Shown in pieces: positions 25,601-36,000 of a stretch of 64,000 nucleotides of DNA (position 1 is the stretch's first letter; every line of letters begins with the position of its first letter). The DNA lies in assembly GCA_000727475.1 (NCBI GenBank), contig KL647335.1, positions 1 to 64,000 of the forward strand. Direction: 5' to 3'. The DNA is from Sarcocystis neurona (taxonomy: Eukaryota > Apicomplexa > Conoidasida > Eucoccidiorida > Sarcocystidae). Below the pieces are notes generated by a model. The model saw only the letters and a list, made by a program, of their open reading frames with translations, searched no databases and was not told the DNA's origin. A program made the position numbers and the translations under genes.

Positions 25601-26979
25601 TCAGCTCTTTACTCCTCCGCTCCACCAGCCAGATTACAAGACCGCACGGCGGGTCAGTCCGCTCGGTGTGTGACGGATGGTGCTGGATTTCTTTCTTGGA
25701 GTAACTTCACGCGTTCTCTACCGTTCCTCAGACATATTTTTTGTCCGCCCTACTGAATCACACTTGTGAACTCTGTCTTCTTTCAGTTTTGCAGTCCTCG
25801 TGCAGTACTCCAGCAGACAGAGTCTGGGTGTTCTTTCCCTTCACCGTTGTCTGTGTCGATCTCCCGCCTTCCACGTTTTCCATCCTTGTTTCCACATTTC
25901 GTCGCGGCTTTCCATTCGCTCTCTCCTCTCCTCTCCGCTAGCGAAGGCAGCCTCCTACGCCGTAAAGCATGTAGTCTTCAACAAGCGGCAGTTCAACGTG
26001 ATGGCCGGTCGCAGCACGAGGGACTGAGGCAGAGAATGTGGCAGTGGCAGTGCCGCGCAGCATTTTCGCAGGAAAAGACAACCGTACCTCCCTCCTGAGA
26101 AGGCAGCAGGAACGGAAGAATGGACGTGTTGGCGCGACAGCAGCAGTAGATAGGAGGATGTGGCGAGGGGGCAGCGGTAGCCGCAGCTGTAGGACCCGGA
26201 GAGAAGGCACCACGAGCAGCCGCTACGGTTTTCGCCTTGCGCCACTGGACGTGGCTGAACACCTGGGACTGCAGAAGCAAAGTCCGAGGGGAGCCATCAC
26301 TTTAAGGATCAAGGGCAGCAGCAGCAGTAGCACAAGCGGCAGTGGCAGCAGCAAGTCCAGCGCACACGGGCATTTCGCTCTTACCTTTTCTATATTGCGT
26401 GTTTGCGGCGCAAGAGCTGTCACTGCAGAAACACCAGAGCACGCGCGGGGGCGTAGTGTTGCCTGGTTGTTGAACTAATTAACAGTAAAGGAAGAAGATT
26501 GAAGACATCGGAGAAAAGCCGTTGTTGCTGGAGCCGGCGCCCGGACACTAGACGGCTCCCAGCGCGCCACGACCTATAGACGCCCATACCTGCACACCCC
26601 CCTCCCCCAGCAACACATCCGTACCGTTGGTATTCGTCTACGAGTGTACAGCTATACGGACGTAGGGCAACGGGTATGAGGCGCCGGCAGCGGCAGTGCG
26701 ACGGGGCGTGCAGCGACAGCAGCACAGGTTGAGGCAGGCGTTTTCTGCGGAGACAGGCTGAACAGGAGGAGACTAGATGCGACAACGCTACGCACGAGTG
26801 CTAGTTGGCAGCAGCAGAGGCAAGGCGTTGAATCGGCAGGGAGTGTCGCAAGAAGAGCAGAAGCAAGTGCGAAGCATAATATCGACGTCTCTGCTGCTTC
26901 CGACGAACCGGGAGAGAAGTAGAAGCAAGTGGTGGAGAGAGAGGGAGGGAAGAAGCAGCATCAACAACACGCTGAGAAG
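25601..26979 (+). promoter_or_regulatory. Probable upstream region and 5' leader of the RAD16-like gene
   Basis: This region precedes the first coding ATG of the RAD16-like gene. It changes from pyrimidine-rich (25.7-25.95 kb) to CAG/GCA-rich on the plus strand (26.0-26.4 kb), the polarity seen in exons of the downstream gene. A plus frame at 26038-26478 reads S/G-rich and could be a non-coding leader or an unrecognised upstream exon. An in-frame TAG at 26920 closes the RAD16 frame upstream. A separate ATG at 26777 opens a 113-codon frame that ends at 27118, overlapping the RAD16 start in another frame. No TATA element was identified. Confidence 0.35.
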
Positions 26980-27118
26980 ATGGGGTGGGGAGATGGGATT
27001 AGCGAGGGAGCATCGCTTGATGCTCTCTTCTCTACTGCGAAGCGGCTGCCCCCGCTCACGGCCGACGACTGTTTTTTTCTCGCTTCCGAGAAAGTCTGGA
27101 TTCCTGCGCAGAAGCTGA
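26777..27118 (+). other. Upstream open reading frame overlapping the RAD16-like start
   Basis: This is a true ATG-started 113-codon frame, out of frame with the RAD16 coding sequence, and it would end 138 bases inside exon 1. It has basic, low-complexity content and no recognisable domain. If the mRNA leader includes 26777, it could lower translation of the main frame. It may equally lie upstream of the transcription start. Confidence 0.25.
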
Positions 27119-27199
27119 AGCAAGCGCGCCAACAGCTATCTAAGAAGCAGCAAAACGAAGCGCACGCAGTTCGCCTCCTCATTCAGCGAGCGCCTACAG
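26980..27199 (+). CDS. RAD16: RAD16-like exon 1
   Basis: The ATG at 26980 is the first in-frame ATG after the in-frame TAG at 26920, and its context is AAG-ATG-G (A at -3, G at +4). The exon encodes residues 1-73 plus one base: acidic and Ser-rich, then [20 protein letters not shown] and a basic [16 protein letters not shown] helix. The donor GTAATT follows CCTACAG. The leftover G joins CA of exon 2 to make Ala74, and this exact phase match is the main support. No known domain lies in this exon. Confidence 0.7.
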
Positions 27200-29978
27200 G
27201 TAATTCCCAACAACACACCTCTTGTACCACGTGGCACGCAGTCTTCTGACAGACTTCCGCCCGTACCCACTCCCTCCCTCGCCGTCGTCTCGCGTCTTCG
27301 CCGTCTCGCCCCCTCTCTGTGTCCCGTCTCTGTCTCTCTCCGGCGCCGCAGTGCGGCACGTCGTAGACAGCCCGCTTCGTCGGAAAACCGGAGACACAGG
27401 GAAGGGCAGGCAAGTGGGATAATAGCGCCACCCTTGCACTGCACAGGAAGAAGCAGAGATTTTTAGCGCTTGTTGTCTTCACAGGTCCATGCACTGCCTC
27501 GGGGAAGAGTATTACGACATCTTCAGCATATACAGACACAGGTCTCGTTCACCGGCTATCTGTCTATCTCTTTCTTTCTCTCTCTCTGTGTCTCTCTCGC
27601 CATCCTTCGCGCCGTGTCGCCCTCTCTCTTCAGTAGCAGCCTGTAAACGCCCTGTCCCTGTATATACGTCGGTGTGTTTGTACGCTTGTGTGGGTGAATC
27701 TGGGGTGCAGTGCACGGGTGCCGCCTTTCTGCTTACGAGCTATTTCCCAAGCGGTTAAAATCCCAACACAAGTTGAACACGTACGGACGTGCCAACTCGA
27801 ACACAGGCGCATGCATGGACGTCGTTCACGCAGAAAAGGGGAGTTCCTTTCGGCGTCAGCAGCAGCAGCAGCGTCCTGTCGTTGAAGAAAGTCAAGAGCT
27901 GCATCTGCAGCCCCCAGAGAGCGTCTAGACTCTGCTGCGATTTTTCTGCTGCGGCTGCTTCTCCTTCGTTGATGTCGCCTCTGCGTGTGTGGGGTCTGCT
28001 CGTGGCGCTACTATGGAGCGCGCCTGCCTGAGGTGTCTGTACGCCCCCGAAGCAGCTTCGCGCAGGCTGGCGTCCGGAAGGCCTCCCACACAGCGTCCAC
28101 GTGCAGACGCGTGCCGTGCGCATGCGTATCTACCAATATATGTATGGCTGTGTGCATGCGCATTGCGTGGATATACGTAGAGAGAGAATACTATGAGGGG
28201 GATGCGTGTCCGCACCTGAGACGGTGCGCCTACGCGGCAGCGACACATACGAGGGACGGTAGAAAGACTTTGTTTTTCGATGACATGCAGCGGGTCCTAG
28301 GAGCTGCGCCCCGACTGCAGTTCGTGTGACAATTTTTCTTAAAGTGTGGAAAAGCTGCTGCTGGGGCGTCGACTGCCTTTGCTGTGCTGCTGTTCCTGCT
28401 ACAGCACAAAGCCGGTGCCGTTGCTGCGGCGGGATCATTCAAAAGGAAGCGCTACGCGTGGGGTATCCGACAGCAGATCCTCGAGGCGCATATGGTCTGC
28501 TGACGTGCTGGCTGCATGCGACGCCTTCGTGTTCGCATGAGATGCTGGGCATGCTGCTGCCTTCAGAGCTGCATCCAAGGGAAGTGCAGCACCTCCGGCA
28601 GCTGCTCGAAGAACAGCAGCAAAACGTGAAGGAGGGGGAGCAGCAGGAGCAGCAGTGCGAGCCGCCCAAGTCGAAGGAGAACGAGCAGCAACAGCAACGA
28701 ACGAAGAACGGCGAGAAAGAAGAGAAGCAGGAGCATCAGTGTCAAGAAGGAAAGACGCGCGTGCAAGAGGGGCAGGGGGGCGAGCGGCAGCAGAAGCAAC
28801 AGCAGCAGCAAAGACAGGAGGAGGAGAAGCGACGGTCGAAGCGCATTAAAAAAGAAGAGGCCAACCCGACCTCGTCTGGTGAAGGTGACGGCGTCAAGTC
28901 ACCGTGTGGGCGCATACTTGAAGAGAAGCAGCAGCAGCAGCCAAGCGGAAAAACAGGCGCACGGGAGATTGAGGAGGAATGCGGAGACAACTCTACGGTG
29001 ACGAGCGAGGGGAGCCCACGCAGCAGCAGGGGTCTCGAGGCGCATGCAGGGCCAGCAGCAGCAACAGCAGCGGGTCCAAGTGCAGACGAAAACTTAAATG
29101 TCTCGGATAAGAACCGGCAGGGGCGTGGCGCGCATATTAAAAACGAAAGAACCTCTCGTTCGTCGCGGTCGCAGCAGCAAACGTCAGGACAGAAGGCGGG
29201 GCTGTCTTCTATTCCTTCTCCTTCTTCGTGTTCTCCCGAAGCGTTTTCGGCCGGAGAAGAGAAGAAAGAAGAGGTCGATGACTCTGGTGCGGCAGCCGTC
29301 GGTTTGACTGCTGCTGATGCTGCAGTTCTGCGTGTCCCTGAGGCCGCTGCCAAGGGCGAGAAGGGGAAGGGGCAGGAGGAGGAGGAGAAGTACTACCCAA
29401 GCAAAATGCATCAGGTGGTGGGAGAAGCGCTGCAGCTCGAATTGCTCTGCTATCCGCTGCAACCTTTGACAGCAGCAGAGGAGAAGCATGTGCGAGGCCT
29501 GCTGTCGGAGGCTGCGTTCTGGGCGGCCGACCCCGAGCAGGCAGCAGCCTTCAAGAAGCAGCAGGAGCTGCATGCGGGCGCCCACATGGGGGCTGGGGAA
29601 GAAGGTGCTGGAGCAGCAGCAGGGGGAAATGGAGATGTCAACGCTATGATGAAAAATCTCGTACAGCGGAAAATCGAAGGAAGAATTTCTTCCCCGCCAG
29701 ATCTGCTGCTCCCTCTCCTTCCTTTTCAAGAGGAAGGTGTTTGGTGGATGTGCAGACAAGAAAAATCCGAAGTCCGCGGCGGCATTCTCGCCGATGAAAT
29801 GGGTAATTATAACACCGTATACAAAATATGGAAATCCACACGTGTATATATATATATGTATATGTACGCACATATATACGCACACATATACCCACTCAGG
29901 TGTCGCCGGCTACGTATGCAGTATTATATACGTATATGTATATGTATCTACTCACACGTGTCCGGATGCATTGTATGC

Positions 29979-30009
<31 letters not shown>

Positions 30010-33000
30010 TAAGCACAGATATGCAGATGCGTAAGTGTGCTGTATTACGTATGTATGTGTATGTAAATGTGTGTATATATATACACACATATATTCGTTC
30101 TCGCTCATTTGTAGATTCGTGGATACACAGGAAATATACACGTACATTGATGTGCAGATATACTCGTATATCACATCCGACCGGTCGATCACGCATACAT
30201 ATATATAAGGATCTAGGCAGAAAGTAAACGAAGAGCGACTGCAGATAAAAGTGGAGAAGTTTCTGCTGCGTCGTCGAGCGTGTGCGTAGAGACGCGAGGT
30301 GCATGCGCAGAACCGGAGAGTCGCTCTGTAAATCCATTGGTATAATTGCGTCATCGCAGTGGGAAGGAAGAAGAGAAAGAAAGAATCGCCTTTTTTCGAG
30401 AAATGTGCGGGACTTTATCTTCCCCTATTGCGAGGCAACTGCGGAGGGACGGGTCACACACGGGTCAACCACCAAGCGCGAATCACATGGGAAGGCTCCG
30501 CTAATTCACCTGGCGCATGTGTTTGTGGGGGTAGTGTGTATTATATATATATTTATTCTACTAGTATGTGTCTTTACCATATATAGATATTGATTGATTA
30601 CTGTGTGTCTTTACCATAAATGTGTATATTCATATGTGATGATCCATTTATATATATGTACATATTTTCTCTGTTACTGTGTGTCTTTATACCGTGTATA
30701 TGTGACTACTCGTGTCTGCCACGTCCATTTTGATGTTTATTGATATCTTCTTGTGTGCGTCCTACATATGTGTGTCCGTGTGTATTTTTGTCTCGTATAC
30801 ATGTATAACGTATGCGCATGGGCGGTTGTACATATATATGTGTGCGGATGCATCCGTCTAGATACGCGTATGCATACGTGTGCATATGTAGATATGTGGA
30901 GCACGCAAGAGGAGGTGGACTTGAGTACGGGGAAGAGTACGGGGAAGCAGGGAAGAGAACGGAGTGACTGGGGAGCGACTGCAGTATCCGGCAAAGTGCC
31001 CGTGTGTCTCTCCACGTAGGCGTGTTACGCGGCGCGACGCATGTGCTGCTGTCCTGCACGCCATGTCCGCTGTGCGCACACACAGGCATGGGGAAGACGA
31101 TTCAAGTGATCGCGCTGCTGCTGACGAACCCGCTGCCGAGACTTCCCAGACACCTTCTCCGCTCGACAGCAGCTGCTGGCCCAGGGGGTCGCATCGCCGC
31201 CGCCTCTGCTGCGACGACCGTGGGGGGGGCGGGACTGCCGCGGCTCGGCCAGACGCTCGTCGTCACGCCGCTCGCCTCCCTGCTGCAGTGGAAGGGCGAG
31301 CTTGAGAGGTTCGTGCGGCCAGGAAGACTTTCCGTTCTTGTGTACCATGGGGCCTTCCGCAGTGGCCTGCTTCGTGGGGAAGAGACGCTTGAAAAGTACG
31401 ACGTCGTTCTTACCACGTATCAAACCGTCGAACAGGACTTCAGAAGAGAAACAAACAAACACAAGCGGCTCTGCAAGGTAAGAAAATTGCACGCCTTTGC
31501 TCTCGTGGCTGTCCTGCAGAGGAAAGAGTCTGTTCATGCAGAGGAGAGGTACACACGTATAGATATATATAGGTAGATGCATGGTTCTTATTGCAGCCTT
31601 GACTTTGATGTTGTCTGTGTAGACGTGAGTGTGTGTCCCATGTACCGGGTGGGCTCTTTCTCTGGTGTGTATATACACCACCAGGTGTCACGTACCTCTC
31701 TTGCGCAACATTTGTATATCTGTGTTTATGAGGAATTTATCGTAAACTCGTTCCTCTCTCCTATTCCAGCACTTTTCTCTCTGCACCTCTTCCTGTTTTT
31801 TTTTCTGTGGATATCTGCGTGCGCCGCTTCGGCTTAAGCACGTTGCAGAGTTGATGGGGACCACGTCTTTTTCCTGCTGAGACGCTAGTCGGTATCACCA
31901 GACACACACACAGCTTCAATCCATCTTTCTGTATATAGACGTATATAAATGTTGCGCAGACGTAGACGTTCACAAAGTCGCAGCGTTGGTTTTCCGTAAC
32001 CACCTGGATGACGAAGAAGTCGGTAATGCTTCAGCACGTCGTCAATGGGTCCTGCCTATGTCAGTGCAAAACTTCACATATCTACAAATAGTTATATATA
32101 TATATATATATGTGTAGACACACTTATGCGTATACATAGCTATGTACATATATACGTACATATATATATATATATGTATATATATGTATATGGAATGATC
32201 ATGTGTATGTAACGTGTGAGACCGACCACCGTTTCCGCAGCAGGTAGAGGATTCTGGCATAGAAGCTGTTCTATAGGCGGCAGTGGGAGGCGACTGTCTG
32301 GTCTCCCTCTCTCTTCGTCTCTTTACATATATGTGAATATACTGCTTCTTGATATATACACGTAATTAGTTGTACACGTACGTTAATGGATACGGAGGAA
32401 ACTGTCAGAAAGACAGTAACTTGCTGCCGCGTAACTGCTGTTGCTGTGGCGATGACTGCTGCTGGCCGTCAGCTGCATCTCGTACAGTTGCGGGTGCTCG
32501 TCGTGTCGCTGCAAATTCCCGCACGAGGTGCCGCCGGGGCGTGTGTTGGCGGTGGCAACAGGTGCGGCGGAGTTCCGCGCGGCAACTCCGCTTATTTTCC
32601 GCTGCGGGCTCGAGCACCTCGGCATCATGCGCCTGCTCGATTACTGCCTTTGTGCCTGGTACCACCCTGAAGGCGCGTCGTAGGGCGGAAAGCTGCTGCG
32701 ACGGTTGGTGTGCCGCCGCTTGCAGTGACGCCCGCAGGGTACGGTGCCGTCTATCCGTACGTCTCTGTATCTGTCCGCCGGTGTCTCCGTCTCTGTCTAT
32801 TTGTCTCTGCACGTTTCTGCTGCCGGCGCATCGTTTCGTGTGGGGTGGCGCTGCAGTACTGCGGCCGTCTCTTCCTCCCGGAGAAGCTGGCGGTGCATCA
32901 GCGATACTTCTGCGGGCCGGAGGCACAGCGGACGGCGAAGCAACGGCTCACGGCGAGGAAGCAGGGGACGCAACGTGCGATGGAAACGCTGCGTATCACG

Positions 33001-36000
33001 ACTCCTCAGTCCGCAGCAGCGACGCAGCAGCAGCAGCAGCACGAGAAAGGACGCAGGGGCCGGAAGGCAGCACCAGCAGCAGCGCAAGCGTCGCCGAAGG
33101 ACGAGCAGAGTCGCGACGCAGGTCGTACCGGAAGACAAGAAGCAGCAGCAGCAGACGCAACCGCTGAAGAAGAAGACGGCACGCGCGACGGAAAAGGAAA
33201 GAAGAAGAGTCAACAGCAAAAACAAGGACGGAAACGACGTTCGAAGCTCCAGGACGGTTCAGGCGGAAAGGTGACAGCAAAGGACACATCAGCTGCGCAT
33301 ACTGCTTCTTCTGACGCTTCCTCTTCCTCCTCCTCCTCGTCCTCGTCGGCGTCCTCATCTTCATCTGCTGCTCCTGCTGCCGCGTCTTTCGTACCCACGC
33401 CGTCGAACGTGCTGCGGGAGCTCATGCAGGAAGCGAATCGGGACGTCGGCAGCTGCGGCGTTTCCTGGGTGTATCCCAAGCCCCTTCGCTTCATGCGGAG
33501 GCGTCTCCCTCTCGCAGATACCTCTCTGGCATCTTCTTCGTCAGCGTCCAGGGCCTGCGTCATTGGTGCAGCCGGTGCTGAGCAGCAGAGAGAGAAGGAA
33601 GAAGAGATGGGGGAGAGAGAGGAGCGGCAGCAGAAGGACGCGGAGAGCTGTCTCGCTGTCAGCAGCAGTGGAGGCAGCACGAACAGCAGCAAGAGTAGCA
33701 GTAGCAGGAAAAAGGTGGGAATGGCGGTTGGCAAGCAGGGAGGACAGAAGGGCACGGGCAAGCGAAAGAGAAAAGAAAAGTGGGATGATGCATCCGAGTC
33801 CACGGAGGAAGAGAGTATTGCAGCGGCTGCAGCTGCTGCACGTCAGATGGGATTTAACGGCGATGAGGCACTAGCAGCAGCAGTGGCAGCAGGCGGCTGC
33901 GTCGAGGAGGCAGTTCGACTCCTGACCGAGGCAAAGGAGGAGTTTTGCTCTGTCTCTGGAGCAACGTCTTCTGCGGCCACGAGGGGTGCTGCTGCTGCTG
34001 GACGACAAGGAGGAGGAGGTGGTGGGTCGGCAGTAGAAATACAAGTCATTGATACGGAGGAGTCCGAGGCCGACGATGAGGCAGCAGCAGCAGTAGCTAA
34101 AGGGAGAGGAAAGGCTGTGCATGCGAGAAGGACAAACGAAAGGGTAGAAAACATTTCTCGAAGCGAAGCAAACGCAAGAGAACAGCAGGAAGAAGAAGCA
34201 ATCGTATCAGCAGATGAAGAAGAGGAAACGAGAAGGCGGGCGTTGGCGTTGAGGAGAGAAGTTAACTTGAGCAAGTCGGACATCGCTAAGCAGAAAGTCG
34301 CAGTGCTGCAGGTGTTGCTGCACCGTTGCGGGCTTCCCACGAGTGGATCGAAGCAGCAGCTCATTACTCGCCTCACCAGGCAGCTGTTTCCTTCGGAAAG
34401 CGGAGCGACAGACGAGGACGAGTTGAGAGGCAGCAGCGGCAGCAGCAATGTGGGCGCGACAGTAAGATCCACCAGCAGCAACGCGCAGCTGTCGCGTACC
34501 CAGGATGCAGAAGAAAGAGGAGGAAGAGCAAACGAAGAACCCCTGGGACGCAGAGCAAGCGGCTATCAGCGCGGCGGGACCAGCAGCAGCAGCGGAGGAG
34601 GAACAGGTGGAAAAGTGAGGAGCAGCAGCAGCAAGGGGGCGGCCACAGGAGAACGCGTGGGTGACGAAAGGCAAAAAGAGGAAGAAGAAGAAGAGGAGCG
34701 CGTTGACGACGAGGAAGAGGACAGCAGTTTTCAAGCGAGGGGAGAAGGAAGGCGCTCGCGGAGGCTGTCAGAACTGAGAGGGAGAGTACTTGCTGCATCA
34801 GCAAGTCCCCGGCAGCAGCAGGGAGATCGCGACGCAGAGCAAGAAGGAAAAGTTGCAGAAGGAAAGGAAAGGAGCAAAGAAAGCGAAGCAGTGAACCATG
34901 AAGAAGGAAAATGTGCAGAGAGGACCGAGTCTGTTGGTGTGGCAAGAAAGCAGGAGAAACACAGCAGACGAAAGGAGCAGGAAAACGAAGCAACAGGGAA
35001 GAAGCGTGAAAAAGAGGGAAAAAGTAAGAAGAAGAAGATAAAGACGACCTCCTGCAGCAGCGTTTATGCCAAGAACTCAACCAGCATGGAGGCTTCTGCT
35101 GGTTCAACAGCAGGAACGCTGAAGAACGGAATTAGAGCCAGCCCCCGGCTGGTGGAATTGCAGCAGCAACAGCAGCAGCAGCAGGAGGGTGGGAGCGGTG
35201 CGAGTCACATTGGTAGTATCTGTAATGTTCCTACTACTTCTTCTTCTGCTTCTTCGCTGTCTCGCCTGAAGCAGAACATGAAGAAGGGAAAGAAGGGGGA
35301 GAAGAAGGTCGGTAAGCAGTCTGCAGCAGGAAAAAAGAAGTCGGGTTCTGCTGCTGGTGCTGGATCGGCGCACGCAAAATCGGGAGCACGGCGACTCCGC
35401 CAGCCACCGCGGCAGTTGCACCGCACCAGCAGCCGGGCCGGCAGACAACGCGACCGCAGAGGAGCAGCAGAAACAGAAGAAGATGTTTCTCCCTCTTCTT
35501 CTTCTTCTGACGGCAGTTCTTCAAGTCCTGCTGCTTCAAGTGAGGAGGAGTGGACGGGCAGCAGCGAGGGCGAATCCTCTGGGTCGACAAGTCTGTACAC
35601 CAGCAGCGACGTGCACGAGCCGTCCACAGACAGCGACAGCGTAGTCGAAGAAGAGAATGGAAGAGGAGAAGAGAGACAAGAAGAAGAAGAAACAATAGAT
35701 TGGAGGCGAGACGAGAGTGTGGAAGAGGCCCGACAGCAGCGACAGCCGCAGCGGAGAGGAGCAGCAGCGATAGCAGCAGAGGAGAGAGGGAAGATGGAAG
35801 AGAAAGAAGAAGACTGGGATAACCTCGCGAATCCGGTTGAAGAGGAAGAAGAAGAAGATGCTGCTATGCCTGGGATGTTGATGAAGAAAAGTGTACTGCA
35901 CTCCATTGTATGGCAGCGACTGGTTCTTGATGAGGCGCACCGTATTAAGACTAGATCTAGCAGCACGGCTCAGGCGATCATCGCCTTACGAACAGGAAGA

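Noticed and set aside
29737..30354. Frames encoding IYIYIY-type peptides in intron 2
   Set aside because: Translations of TA/TG microsatellites between phase-matched exons.
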